Assembly (NCBI RefSeq): GCF_002874535.1
Contig: NZ_CP025025.1
Coordinates: 2,279,526-2,343,525, forward strand
Direction: 5' to 3'
Origin: Mesobacillus jeotgali
Lineage (GTDB): Bacteria; Bacillota; Bacilli; Bacillales; Cytobacillaceae
Length of the DNA stretch: 64,000 nt
Below are positions 44,265 to 52,906 of the stretch, in pieces. The notes beneath the pieces are model-generated. The model was not told where the DNA came from. It ran no database searches and saw only the letters and a program-made list of their open reading frames with translations. The position numbers and the translations under genes are program-made. The stretch's first letter is position 1. Each line of letters begins with the position of its first letter.

Positions 44265-44828
44265 TTAAATTGAAGCGTCTTCTTTTATAATTGAATACAT
44301 CTTTACGTCATAATGGGCACCTTTCATGAAAATGAATTTTCTTAGGATGCCCTCAAAGTTCATTCCGGCTTTTTCCATAACACGCTCTGAACCTTTGTTT
44401 GCTACAAGGGCTTTTGCCTGAATCCTTACTAATTCCATTTCACTCATTCCAAATTTTATCAGCTCTTTGACTGCTTCCGTAGCAATTCCTCTCCCCCAGT
44501 AGTCCATGGAGAGCGCGTAACCGATCTCTGCAGTTTTATGCTGTGGCTGCCAGGAAACGAAGTCAACGGTGCCAATTAGTTTGTTGTCGTCTTTAAAGTG
44601 GATGCCCCACGGAGCAATTTTCCCTTCTTCATAAAGAGCAAGAATCATTTTCACATATTCCTCAGTTGCCGCTCTTGTTTCATGAGCTCCCCAGAAGACA
44701 TATTTTGATACCTCAGGGTTGGAAGCATATATATGTATATCATCAATATCCTCCAGACTGATTTCCCTTAACACCAGACGCTCCGTTTCAAGCTGAGGCA
44801 GATTCCCATAAATATCTTCAATTCGCAA
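44265..44828 (-). CDS. RimJ/RimL-type GNAT N-acetyltransferase
   Basis: This ~187-residue GNAT has LETERLVLREISLEDIDDI at its N-terminus and the acetyl-CoA-binding core IGYALSMDYWGRGIATEAVK (Q/RxxGxG/A pattern WGRGIA), then MEKAGMNFEG, all typical of ribosomal-protein-alanine-acetyltransferase-like enzymes. The target is unknown. The likely start is the TTG at 44828, since GGAGTG lies 6 nt upstream; the ATG at 44846 has none. It is convergent with the histidine phosphatase gene. Confidence 0.8.
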   Translation of the reverse strand: MRIEDIYGNLPQLETERLVLREISLEDIDDIHIYASNPEVSKYVFWGAHETRAATEEYVKMILALYEEGKIAPWGIHFKDDNKLIGTVDFVSWQPQHKTAEIGYALSMDYWGRGIATEAVKELIKFGMSEMELVRIQAKALVANKGSERVMEKAGMNFEGILRKFIFMKGAHYDVKMYSIIKEDASI

Positions 44829-44954
44829 TTCAGTCACTCCAGACATCGTTAAATATAATCATTATTTTACTCTAACGGTGTATAAATTACATGAATGAAT
44901 TGAATCGGTAATGGAAAAAGTAACGACGAGTCATTTATAACAGGAGGTACTATA

Positions 44955-45074
44955 ATGGAGAATACCCACGAATTTGTTCAGAAGCTTCATGATAAACAGA
45001 GGAAAGACGAACAAAATAGGAAGAGGCAGGGAAAAGAAAATCCAAGTGACAAGCTCCCAAATAAACAACATTAA
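44955..45074 (+). CDS. Small DUF4023-like protein
   Basis: A 39-residue hydrophilic protein, MENTHEFVQKLHDKQRKDEQ and ending LPNKQH, matches my recollection of DUF4023 proteins, short and highly charged, found in Bacillus genomes, function unknown. GGAGG lies 7 nt before the ATG. The dispersed intergenic repeat begins straight after its stop codon. Confidence 0.72.
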   Translation: MENTHEFVQKLHDKQRKDEQNRKRQGKENPSDKLPNKQH

Positions 45075-45200
45075 CATAAAAGCGCAAGCGCCTTGGCCAG
45101 CCACGACAAGCGCTGGAGGGCCGACCGGTGAAGTCGCTCTTTGACTTCATCGGGCGGACCGAAGCGACTTGAGGAGCTAGGCGCTGGAGCTGGACACTAA
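45075..45200. repeat. Dispersed Bacillus intergenic repeat, full copy
   Basis: The ~120-bp element runs from AAAAGCGCAAGCGCCTTGGC to GAGCTAGGCGCTGGAGCTGG. It includes an inner inverted pair, GAAGTCGCTCTTTGACTTC, and is self-complementary overall. An inverse, expanded copy lies at 26480-26715. Confidence 0.75.
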
Positions 45201-45233
45201 TCTTAGTTCAAAAGATCATACCATTTTTAAAGT

Positions 45234-45276
45234 ATAAAAGCGCAAGCGCCTTGGCCAGCCAAGCACTGCTAGACAC
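45234..45276. repeat. Truncated copy of the dispersed repeat
   Basis: AAAAGCGCAAGCGCCTTGGC recurs at 45237, then the sequence breaks off after CCAGCCAAGCACTGCTAGAC; only the first ~25 nt match the full copy. Confidence 0.7.
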
Positions 45277-45277
45277 T

Positions 45278-45307
45278 AAAATAGACCGCAGATCTGCGGT
45301 CTATTTT
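45278..45307 (-). terminator. Intrinsic terminator of the helicase gene
   Basis: AAAATAGACCGCA-GATC-TGCGGTCTATTTT forms a 13-bp stem between the repeats and the helicase stop. Confidence 0.85.
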
Positions 45308-45314
45308 ATATATG

Positions 45315-46880
45315 CTATCTGTTCCTTCGGTTTCTTGAACCGCTACTTCGGCCTCCAGGTGAGCTGGAGTTCCGTCTCTCTCTGCCAGCTCTTTCCTGAT
45401 TAGGTTTTTCTGCAGTAATTCTTCTTGTTCTTTCGTCAAGCGCACCAGTTGAAGGCTTTTCCATTCTTTTTCCACCTGAACGAGGGGAAGTTGATAGTTG
45501 TCCTTCAGGGAAGCTTCTTCGTCCACTCCTTGATGATGGCTGTTCTCTATCTCTGCGGCCCGGACCATCGTAACGTGCTTCACGCCTATCTTCTGTCCGT
45601 CTCCGTGAACCTGGTTCTTTTCCTATTTTTTCGCCCCGGTGGTCTCTTTCCGGTTTCCTATCATCTCGTCTTCTTGATCTGGTATTCTTTCCCTTGTAAT
45701 CACCTGATCTCTGCTTGCTTTTATTAGCGGCATTATATTCATCTGTTCGGGATTCACCTTTTTTGGCGTTCCCCATGTTTTTCTTTTCGATTCTAATACT
45801 GAGCTCTGTTTCAATCTGATCCAGCAAAGGTCTATCTTTTGGCGAATAAAACGTCAAGGCGAGTCCTTCACTTCCAGCCCTGCCCGTACGGCCGATTCGA
45901 TGGATGTAGCTTTCCGTATCCAGAGGGATATCATAATTGAAAACATGTGTGACACCTTCAACATCAAGCCCCCTTGCAGCCACATCGGTAGCAATCAGAT
46001 ATTGGATTTTGGCTTCACGGAACTTTTTCATGACCTGTTCTCTTTTTGCCTGCGAAAGATCTCCATGTAGTTCATCACAATTAATATGATTTGCTTTCAA
46101 AGCATCATTCAGCTTACTTACTCTTCTTTTCGTCCTGCAAAAAATCACACCTAAAAACGGCTGATACAGTCTAAGTGATTCAATTAAATCATTTTGTTTT
46201 GCTCTGTCGGTTGTGCTAATGGCAATTTGTTTGATGTTTTCCAGCGGAGCCTGGGTTTTCTCAACTTGTATGTATTCAGGCTTGTACATATGTTGTTTAG
46301 CCAACCTTTTGATCTCATCCGGCATGGTCGCAGAAAAGAGTAAGGTTTGCCTTGTTTTTGGTGTCTGCTTGATTATTTCTTCAACCTCGTTCAAGAAACC
46401 GATATGAAGCATTTGATCTGCTTCATCAAGTACAAGAAAAGCTGCTTTGGAAAAATCGACTGTTTCCCTTCGGATGTGGTCCAGTAATCTTCCAGGGGTG
46501 CCGATGACGATATGGATGTTTTTCTTTAGCTTTTTCAGCTGTGATTCAACATCCTGACCGCCATATACAGCAAGGACATTTATTCCTTCTTTATCCTCAA
46601 GCAGTTTTTTTACTTCATGGGTAATCTGCAACGCAAGCTCTCTTGTAGGTGTAACGATCAATGCCTGTATATGTGATTTCTTGATATCGATTTGCTCCAG
46701 GATCGGCAGCACGAAAGCAAAGGTTTTCCCTGTACCAGTCTGTGACTGTGCAATGACATCCTTGCCATTGAGCAATAATGGTATTGCTTTCGTTTGAATT
46801 GTTGTAGGCTCGGTAATGCCCTGTTGGTTTAGTGTTTCTGCAAGCTGTTCTGAAATACCTAAAGATCTAAAGTGGTTCAA
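45315..46880 (-). CDS. DEAD-box ATP-dependent RNA helicase with basic RG/S-rich tail
   Basis: The ~521-residue protein has all core motifs: Q motif with [10 protein letters not shown], motif [25 protein letters not shown] in [12 protein letters not shown], and motif [12 protein letters not shown]. It unwinds or remodels RNA in the cytosol and is likely a CshA-type cold or ribosome-assembly helicase. After residue ~380 a long Arg/Ser/Gly tail ([15 protein letters not shown]) probably binds RNA. The start TTG at 46880 has AGGGA 6 nt upstream; a TTG two codons earlier touches that element. It is a single-gene unit. Confidence 0.9.
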   Translation of the reverse strand: MNHFRSLGISEQLAETLNQQGITEPTTIQTKAIPLLLNGKDVIAQSQTGTGKTFAFVLPILEQIDIKKSHIQALIVTPTRELALQITHEVKKLLEDKEGINVLAVYGGQDVESQLKKLKKNIHIVIGTPGRLLDHIRRETVDFSKAAFLVLDEADQMLHIGFLNEVEEIIKQTPKTRQTLLFSATMPDEIKRLAKQHMYKPEYIQVEKTQAPLENIKQIAISTTDRAKQNDLIESLRLYQPFLGVIFCRTKRRVSKLNDALKANHINCDELHGDLSQAKREQVMKKFREAKIQYLIATDVAARGLDVEGVTHVFNYDIPLDTESYIHRIGRTGRAGSEGLALTFYSPKDRPLLDQIETELSIRIEKKNMGNAKKGESRTDEYNAANKSKQRSGDYKGKNTRSRRRDDRKPERDHRGEKIGKEPGSRRRTEDRREARYDGPGRRDREQPSSRSGRRSFPEGQLSTSPRSGGKRMEKPSTGALDERTRRITAEKPNQERAGRERRNSSSPGGRSSGSRNRRNR

Positions 46881-47087
46881 TGTCAATCCCTGCTTTCTTT
46901 AGTCGGATTATACCAACCATCCTTCTCATTATTGCTTTTTGGGCAAGAAAATATCAAGTTTTATATTAATTGTAGCTAATCCCATTTTGGGGTCAGGCTC
47001 TTTCTGTTTGGGTAAAATAATAATATGTGGATTTTAATATTTGGCTGTGGTACGATTTACTAATTGAAGAATAGGAAGTGATTATTA

Positions 47088-47462
47088 GTGATTAAGATTG
47101 AACTGCCAGCACCAGATGTAGTCATTACACGAAGCAAGCAATTAGGAGAAAAGGTTGAAGCTGTCATCAGTAGCGAATATGGTTTTACGGATTACCACCG
47201 GATCCCAAGGGATAAAGGCGGAATCATCATGTTTTTCAACGCCGATGATGAGTTGATGTTCGTAGGCAAAGCGCGTAAACTTAGACCACGCGTGAAAAAA
47301 CATTTCGAGGATAATGTTTCCCCTATTAAAAACCATCGTCATGAAGTCCACAAGATTGCTGTCATTACAGTGGTCGATCCGATAGACAGAGAAATTTATG
47401 AAACCTATGCCATTAATGTACTTAAGGCCAAGTATAATATTGATAAGGTATTCTACAAATAA
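47088..47462 (+). CDS. GIY-YIG nuclease-like protein
   Basis: This 124-residue protein has a GIY-YIG-like core: GGIIMFFNADDELMFVGKA (with the two-strand motif) followed by KLRPRVKKHF, and a late Glu in DREIYETYAINVLK. It resembles small Bacillus proteins annotated as nucleotide excision repair endonuclease, related to UvrC's N-terminal nuclease. A DNA-nicking role is inferred. It starts at a GTG with AGGAAG 9 nt upstream. Confidence 0.75.
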   Translation: MIKIELPAPDVVITRSKQLGEKVEAVISSEYGFTDYHRIPRDKGGIIMFFNADDELMFVGKARKLRPRVKKHFEDNVSPIKNHRHEVHKIAVITVVDPIDREIYETYAINVLKAKYNIDKVFYK

Positions 47463-47488
47463 GAAGAGCCTGATATCAGGCTCTTCTT
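47461..47488. terminator. Bidirectional terminator between nuclease gene and desR
   Basis: A perfect 28-nt palindrome with arms AAGAAGAGCCTGA/TCAGGCTCTTCTT overlaps the nuclease stop codon and lies 2 nt from the desR stop. Confidence 0.82.
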
Positions 47489-47489
47489 A

Positions 47490-48089
47490 TTATTTAAACC
47501 ATCCTTTTTCCTTGGATTGAGTGATTGCTTCAATCCTGTTGGTCACTTGGAGCTTATCTAGGATTGTCGAAATATAATTTCGGACGGTGCCGGTCGTAAT
47601 ACTTAACTGTCCTGCGATTTCCTTCGTATTTCTGCCATCTGCAACAAGCTCAAGTACTTCCATTTCACGCTCAGTCAGTGGGTTTTCCTCGCTGTATACA
47701 TCGTCCATGAGTTCTGGTGCGTATACGCGTCTTCCACCCATCACACTGCGAATTGAGCTTGCAAGCTCCTCGGATGGACTATCCTTTAGCAAGTATCCAC
47801 TTACACCAGCTTTCAGCGCTCGCTGAAAATATCCAGAACGCGCAAACGTTGTTAGAATAATAACCTTGCACCCCTGTTCTTTCAATTCTTCAGCAGCTTC
47901 CAGTCCGGTTTTACCTGGCATTTCAATATCCATCACACAGATGTCCGGCCTAAGCTTTTTAGCAAGCGCGACAGCTTCCTCTCCATTACTCGCCTTTCCA
48001 ACGACTTCCATATCATCCTCAAGACTCAACAGGGAGCCTAATGCCCCCAACAGCATGCGCTGGTCCTCCGCAATGACAATCCGAATCAT
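47490..48089 (-). CDS. desR: DesR response regulator
   Basis: The 199-residue protein aligns throughout with B. subtilis DesR. The receiver domain has Asp in CVMDIEMPGKTG (phosphorylation site, ~residue 54) and the C-terminal LuxR-type HTH is LTEREMEVLELVADGRNTKE onward. Phosphorylated by DesK in the cold, DesR activates the desaturase gene des. Its start overlaps the desK stop by 4 nt. Candidate binding sites lie upstream of des. Confidence 0.93.
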   Translation of the reverse strand: MIRIVIAEDQRMLLGALGSLLSLEDDMEVVGKASNGEEAVALAKKLRPDICVMDIEMPGKTGLEAAEELKEQGCKVIILTTFARSGYFQRALKAGVSGYLLKDSPSEELASSIRSVMGGRRVYAPELMDDVYSEENPLTEREMEVLELVADGRNTKEIAGQLSITTGTVRNYISTILDKLQVTNRIEAITQSKEKGWFK

Positions 48090-49225
48090 ATAAGGTCCTC
48101 CCTGCCAGATTGTTTTAATACCTTTGGTATCTTTATTAATAGTGTCGTGCCGTCTTCTGAAAATATATCAAGGGTGCCATTCACGAACTCGAGACGTTCT
48201 CTCATACCATGAAGTCCACTGCCTTTATATAGGTCCTCATCTGTTATATTCCCGACCCCATTATCGCTTACTTCTGCAACCAGCTCCTTCTCTGTCTGCT
48301 TTATGGAAATGCTGCAGGTTGATGCTTTACTATGCTTTACTACGTTCGTAACGGCTTCTTTTAAACACATGCTCAGGATATTCTCTGACAGCAAGGATAC
48401 ATTGTTGAGATTGAATTCCTCTTCATCTCCGATAAACTTGATCTCAGCAGCTTTTAACATTTGGCTGACATGTACCAATTCGTCGCGAACCCGGATCCCT
48501 CTCATTTCGGCAACCATTTTTCTTACTTCATTCAGTGCGGTTCTGGCCGTCTGCTGGACATCCTTCAACTCTTCTTTTGCCAGTTCGGGATCCTTATTGA
48601 TTAATTTCCGGGCTAAGTCACTTTTGAGTCCAATCAGGGAAAGTTTTTGACCGAGGGTGTCATGTAAATCACGCGCAATCCTCTGTCGCTCCTCTATTTT
48701 TACCAAATCTGAAATCCGTTTGTTCGCATCCTCAAGCTTCTCTTCCAGTTCTCCTCTTTCATTTCTGTTATGTATACTAAACGGAAGTAGTATGACACCG
48801 ATCCATACAATCACAATGATCGGCAGCTGTCTAATGAAAAAGTCTTCCTTCAGGACAATTTCGAAGTTAATGACGATCGATGTCCCTATAAGATGGATGA
48901 AATATAGAACAAGGAATGGAAGCCGGTCTTTGATATTCCCAATAAAATATGCGATAAAAAACGCAAAATATATGTAGCTGAAAAGACTTGCTGATGCTAT
49001 GGAAATTCCAATTAATATACAAGTCCATAGATATACTGTCCAGCCTTTTGATACAAAGGCCACCCAGTATACGAGAAAGAACAACAGGGTCAGGATGATG
49101 CCGACCACTTTGCCGACTGTCGTTGGCAGCTGCCATATGAAGTAAAAAGGCAATATACCAAGGATCGTCCAAATATATGGTGATATCCCCGTACTTCTAA
49201 GTGAATTGAAAAACTTTTTGATCAT
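48086..49225 (-). CDS. desK: DesK membrane thermosensor histidine kinase
   Basis: The 379-residue protein has about five transmembrane helices (residues ~15-155), a coiled dimerisation segment, and the HisKA_3 H-box ERQRIARDLHDTLGQKLSLI (His ~residue 188) and a HATPase domain with DNGVG and GLHGMRERL. DesK of B. subtilis senses membrane thickness or fluidity and switches from phosphatase to kinase on cooling. Operon position directly before desR and after des is the Bacillus order. A terminator separates it from des, implying read-through or a separate promoter. Confidence 0.92.
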   Translation of the reverse strand: MIKKFFNSLRSTGISPYIWTILGILPFYFIWQLPTTVGKVVGIILTLLFFLVYWVAFVSKGWTVYLWTCILIGISIASASLFSYIYFAFFIAYFIGNIKDRLPFLVLYFIHLIGTSIVINFEIVLKEDFFIRQLPIIVIVWIGVILLPFSIHNRNERGELEEKLEDANKRISDLVKIEERQRIARDLHDTLGQKLSLIGLKSDLARKLINKDPELAKEELKDVQQTARTALNEVRKMVAEMRGIRVRDELVHVSQMLKAAEIKFIGDEEEFNLNNVSLLSENILSMCLKEAVTNVVKHSKASTCSISIKQTEKELVAEVSDNGVGNITDEDLYKGSGLHGMRERLEFVNGTLDIFSEDGTTLLIKIPKVLKQSGREDLI

Positions 49226-49291
49226 ATCAGAACCTCTGCTTTTTATCTAACTGATTATATTTTAACACAAGAAAAATTTGTCAGCTTACAA

Positions 49292-49342
49292 AAAATTACT
49301 CCCCTTATTCCTGGAGTAATTCAATCCTGGAATAAGGGGAGT
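49292..49342 (-). terminator. Intrinsic terminator between des and desK
   Basis: ACTCCCCTTATTCC (14 nt) pairs perfectly with GGAATAAGGGGAGT across a 17-nt loop; on the minus strand it is followed by AATTTTTTG. Confidence 0.8.
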
Positions 49343-49347
49343 TGATT

Positions 49348-50382
49348 TTATAGTTCAGGCTTAGTCTGAGTCGTCAATTTACTGTTTCGCTCATATGCCT
49401 TCATTTCCTTGAAGCTGATAAACTGCTTATTCCGTTCATCCCATAAACGGAATTTAAGCGATGTTAAGCTTGTAGAAAGTGTTATTGTCGGGACATTCTG
49501 CAAAGGCTTCGTATTCTTGTGGACCTCTTCAAGTTTATAGTTTGGGACCCTCGGGCTTAAATGGTGTACATGGTGATATCCGATGTTGCCAGTTATCCAC
49601 TGGAGTACCTTGGGCAGTTGATAATAAGAGCTTCCTTCAACCGCAGCTCTCACGTATTCCCAATCCTTATCAGCTTCGAAATATGAATCTTCGAATGTAT
49701 GCTGTACATAGAATAGCCAAATGCCAAACACTCCAGCAATGAAGAAGATTGGACCTTCAACCATTATGAATGCCTTCCAGCCAATTGCCCAAATCAAAAG
49801 ACCAGAAATTCCAAAAATCAACACATTCGTTAAATAAGTGTTCAGGCGCTCCTTCATCCTTGCACCTTTCCGGTTAAAACGGTTCGTGATCAAGACGATA
49901 TAAATCGGACCAAGCACAAACATCACAAACGGGTTACGGTACAGTCTGTACGCGAGTTTCATCCACATCGGGGCAGCCATATATTCATCGACTGTCAGGA
50001 CCCAGATGTCCCCTGTCCCACGCTTGTCCAAGTTGCTGCTTGTTGCGTGGTGAACAGAATGTTCATGTCCCCACTGGCTATAAGGGAACAATGTCAAAAC
50101 TCCTGTGAGCGTACCAACCACTTTATTTGCTGTACGATTTTTGAAGAATGAATGGTGCGTACAGTCATGGAAGATAATGAAGATCCTGATCATGAAACCA
50201 GCTGCAAGAACAGCGATTCCAAGCGTTAACAAATAGGAAATCTCCAGGCTTTGGTAGGCCAGAAACCATAAAACTAAAAATGGAATGACCGTATTGATTA
50301 TTTGAATGATACTATCTTTAATGTTAGAGCTTTCATAAGGGGCGACCTGTTTTCTAAGTTCTTTTGCGTTGTGAGTTGCCAT
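49348..50382 (-). CDS. des: Acyl-lipid fatty acid desaturase Des
   Basis: The 344-residue membrane protein has the three histidine boxes of acyl-lipid desaturases: HDCTHH (~residues 72-77), HEHSVHH (~107-113) and HHVHH (~272-276). It has about four to six membrane helices. In B. subtilis Des inserts a delta-5 double bond into membrane-lipid acyl chains to restore fluidity at low temperature. A promoter with upstream DesR-like half-sites precedes it. Confidence 0.93.
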   Translation of the reverse strand: MATHNAKELRKQVAPYESSNIKDSIIQIINTVIPFLVLWFLAYQSLEISYLLTLGIAVLAAGFMIRIFIIFHDCTHHSFFKNRTANKVVGTLTGVLTLFPYSQWGHEHSVHHATSSNLDKRGTGDIWVLTVDEYMAAPMWMKLAYRLYRNPFVMFVLGPIYIVLITNRFNRKGARMKERLNTYLTNVLIFGISGLLIWAIGWKAFIMVEGPIFFIAGVFGIWLFYVQHTFEDSYFEADKDWEYVRAAVEGSSYYQLPKVLQWITGNIGYHHVHHLSPRVPNYKLEEVHKNTKPLQNVPTITLSTSLTSLKFRLWDERNKQFISFKEMKAYERNSKLTTQTKPEL

Positions 50383-50422
50383 CTTGATAAAAATTCCCCT
50401 TTCGGATTTGTTAGTTAACCAA

Positions 50423-50489
50423 ATTATAAATAAGGGAAATGATTCTGTGCAGTAGCAGGTGTCATATATGACACATGATAAATGTCATG
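50423..50489 (-). promoter_or_regulatory. des promoter and DesR-like binding sites
   Basis: On the minus strand TGCACA (50451-50446) and TATAAT (50428-50423) are 17 nt apart. Just upstream, at 50459-50489, is a perfect 16-nt palindrome GTGTCATATATGACAC next to ACATGATAAATGTCATGT, i.e. four TGTCAT-like half-sites. This matches the two adjacent DesR sites reported upstream of B. subtilis des. No other feature was seen in the rest of the gap to 50696. Confidence 0.7.
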
Positions 50490-50696
50490 TTTCGATAAAA
50501 TCCTTCCTCAAAACCCTGATTTACCAATATTCTTACCTTTAAGACCAGGTGATAATATTTGTTAATATTTTTTTCAACGTTAATTGGTGAAAATTTTTCT
50601 AAATGCCAGTAACCTCCTTTAACCAATGAAGCTTGAATTTTCATCTGAAAAATTACCCGACTAGTCCAATATCAAACGCAATAATTTATTTTCAAA

Positions 50697-50987
50697 CTAA
50701 AAATTTTTGCTATTTTCCACAAAATCTTTTGTCACTTCCGGTCTAATTGAATATTCCTCCAGCCACTCGAAATATATGCCCTGATTACAAACTCTTCCTA
50801 AGATCTCCTCTACTGTGGGGGGATAGGGATTAATCCTTATATGAACGGCCAGTTTATTTAACACCTTTCTGTAATCCATTGACCTACATTGGGCCATCCA
50901 CATAAGAATCGTTTCACTCTTTAAGGTTACAAGCGGATAAACTTTTTCAATGAGATTGAGGACTCTGAATGCTTCTACCTTCGTCAT
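50697..50987 (-). CDS. Small protein resembling phage-type helicase loader/inhibitor
   Basis: The ~96-residue protein starts MTKVEAFRVLNLIEKVYPLV and has LHM-rich helices and the motif PYPPTVEEILGR. This resembles the N-terminal region of replicative helicase loader/inhibitor proteins of Bacillus phages (G39P-like), but the resemblance is weak. The start at 50987 has GGAG 9 nt upstream; an ATG two codons earlier is 3 nt from it. It is divergent from the SDR gene, and an inverted repeat lies between them. Confidence 0.5.
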   Translation of the reverse strand: MTKVEAFRVLNLIEKVYPLVTLKSETILMWMAQCRSMDYRKVLNKLAVHIRINPYPPTVEEILGRVCNQGIYFEWLEEYSIRPEVTKDFVENSKNF

Positions 50988-51004
50988 ATGCATGCTCTCC
51001 TTTT

Positions 51005-51038
51005 CATGGAAAATCCACAGTATTAGATTTTTTCCATG
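51005..51038. repeat. Inverted repeat CATGGAAAA-N16-TTTTCCATG
   Basis: Two perfect 9-nt arms lie between two divergent genes, in the region where their promoters must be, so an operator is possible. Confidence 0.45.
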
Positions 51039-51122
51039 AATGCTAGAAAGATACATTAGTTCATGTTCAAAATAATTTTTTAACTGTAATATAGTAAAAA
51101 AACAGTCAAGAAGGTGAAGTAT

Positions 51123-51953
51123 TTGAAAACAGCCATTTTAACAGGCTCCTCGAGCGGGTTTGGTGAATTAATCGCAATCGAATTGGCTAGATCTGGTTTC
51201 AAGGTGATCGCAACAATGCGAAACCTCAATAAAAAAGAACACCTGCTAAAACTAGCAGCCGCTGAAAATGTGATAGATAAGATAACTGTTTTTCCATTGG
51301 ATGTTACGATGCAAGAATCAGTCGAGAAATTTAAAGGGTTTGTGCAATCCCTTGTTTCTGTAGATGTGCTCGTCAACAATGCGGGATACGCTCAGGGTGG
51401 ATTTTCTGAGGAACTAACAGTGGATGAATATCGAAGTCAATTTGAAACGAACTTCTTTGGGGTCATTGCCGTCACACAGGCTGTCCTCCCTGTCATGCGC
51501 AGGCAAGGATCGGGGAAAATTATCAATATGAGCAGCATCAGCGGCAGATTTGGATTCCCCGGATTGTCTCCCTACGTTTCTTCTAAACATGCTCTTGAAG
51601 GATACAGTGAAAGCTTAAGGCTAGAGCTAAAACCCTTTGGAATTGATGTAATCCTTATCGAACCGGGTTCTTACAAAACAAATATTTGGCAAAGTATTGA
51701 AAATGTATCATTGCCCAATGGGTCGCCATATGTATTGCTGATGGATTCAATAATGAAAATATTAACAGCCGGGCAAGATTCTTATGGTGATCCACTCGAC
51801 GTTGCCAGGCTTGCAGCGAAGATTTCTTCAAGTGAAAGCACACCAAACCTGAGGTACCCTATTGGAAGAGGTGTCAAGACCATGATTCAAATAAAGAACT
51901 ATCTCCCTTGGAAAACAATCGAAAGAATCGTATTGAAAAAATTAAAGTTATAA
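51123..51953 (+). CDS. Short-chain dehydrogenase/reductase
   Basis: The ~276-residue SDR has TGSSSGFG (~residues 7-14), NNAG (~84-87), the Ser in NMSSISG and YVSSK as Tyr-xxx-Lys. The sequence resembles the group of oxidoreductases acting on lipophilic substrates (17-beta-hydroxysteroid-dehydrogenase-like), but the substrate is unknown. AAGGTG lies 6 nt before the TTG at 51123; the GTG at 51114 overlaps it. Confidence 0.82.
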   Translation: MKTAILTGSSSGFGELIAIELARSGFKVIATMRNLNKKEHLLKLAAAENVIDKITVFPLDVTMQESVEKFKGFVQSLVSVDVLVNNAGYAQGGFSEELTVDEYRSQFETNFFGVIAVTQAVLPVMRRQGSGKIINMSSISGRFGFPGLSPYVSSKHALEGYSESLRLELKPFGIDVILIEPGSYKTNIWQSIENVSLPNGSPYVLLMDSIMKILTAGQDSYGDPLDVARLAAKISSSESTPNLRYPIGRGVKTMIQIKNYLPWKTIERIVLKKLKL

Positions 51954-51997
51954 TGAGCGCTGCGACTAGAATTATATTTCCGAGTGTATGTGCTCTG

Positions 51998-52282
51998 CAT
52001 AAGGAGTTCTTAGGATTCTATATACGATTCCACTTTAATTGTATCCTTATATGAATCGAGAACCTCGCATAAGGGTACGATTCTACCTTATTTGTACCCT
52101 TATATGAATTGAGAACCTTACATAAGGATAGGATTCTACCTTAATTGTACCCTTATATGGTCCAAGAACGAGTCATAAGGGTACGATTCCACCCTATTTG
52201 TATCCTTATATGAACTTGTAAGGCCGCAGAAAGTCACTATACAATCCTAATTGGACCCTTATATGAATCGAGACGGCTGCAT
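51998..52282. repeat. Tandem array of 53-bp hairpin units
   Basis: Units begin CATAAGGGTA at 52068, 52121, 52174, 52227 (diverged) and 52280 (partial), exactly 53 bp apart, with an earlier related unit at 51998 (70 bp). Each unit contains ATAAGGGTAC-N15-GTACCCTTAT and so forms a 10-bp stem-loop. There are no unique spacers between units and no cas genes, so this is not CRISPR. Confidence 0.85.
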
Positions 52283-52429
52283 ATCGGTACCACCTAGCCC
52301 TCAAGCCCCCATACATACAAGTACAAGGTTTTCTCTCCAAATACTGACTGCGCTCTTTTCTTATGAAAAGAGTTTTTTATTTTTCCGTTACCATTCCGAT
52401 ACTGGCGAGATTGTACAACCTAACATTTT

Positions 52430-52906
52430 CTAATTTCATATTTTAAAAGTGCAGATCCTGCCACACCTTAAACCTCATTTGATCCTGTTGTTCGTCCAGC
52501 AGGTATTACAAACCCTGCAAATATTGATGGGGTTGGCCATATTCCGGCTTTTTCTCGGTGGACGTCATGAAGAAAAGATTTAAAATACGACTTATCCAAA
52601 GTCCATCACCAATGAACTTGCAGGTCTCACAGGACAAAACTTCTGGACACTTAAGAATGCTCTAAGAATGCTCCATGGGTCGCCTTCAGTTCCTTGGGAT
52701 TGCTGCTAGTTATTTTCATCCTTGTTATTGTGATCAAGAATGAAAAAATCGCTAATATGGTAAGACAAACTGAACAATCAGGCCTGTCCTTATCCAAGAT
52801 AAAACAACAAGATATCAAAGAAGACGGTGATAATATTACTTCGGCAAAATTCATCCCAATCAAACAAAAGGTGCTCGATCAAAAGATCGGGCACCTTTCA
52901 TGCTAA
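52430..52906 (+). pseudogene. Decayed gene for a protein with a C-terminal membrane segment
   Basis: Coding-like pieces occur in different frames: DPVVRPAGITNPANIDGVGH near 52480, then TNELAGLTGQNFWTLKNA near 52609, then NAPWVAFSSLGLLLVIFILV to the stop at 52906. The last frame change coincides with an 11-nt tandem duplication (AAGAATGCTCT at 52653, repeated as AAGAATGCTCC). Upstream stop codons also interrupt the frame. No family was recognised. Confidence 0.4.

Noticed and set aside
44255-44285. Hairpin CGCTT-N6-AAGCG as a terminator between the phosphatase and GNAT genes
   Set aside because: The stem is only 5 bp with an interrupted T-run, too weak to call.
50462-50644. 60-residue minus-strand frame upstream of des
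   Set aside because: It ends inside the DesR-like sites and has no support as a gene.
51998-52282. Tandem array as a CRISPR
   Set aside because: Units are contiguous with no unique spacers, each unit is itself a hairpin, and no cas genes are near.
52251-52433. 60-residue plus-strand frame
   Set aside because: It begins within the hairpin array and lacks a ribosome site.
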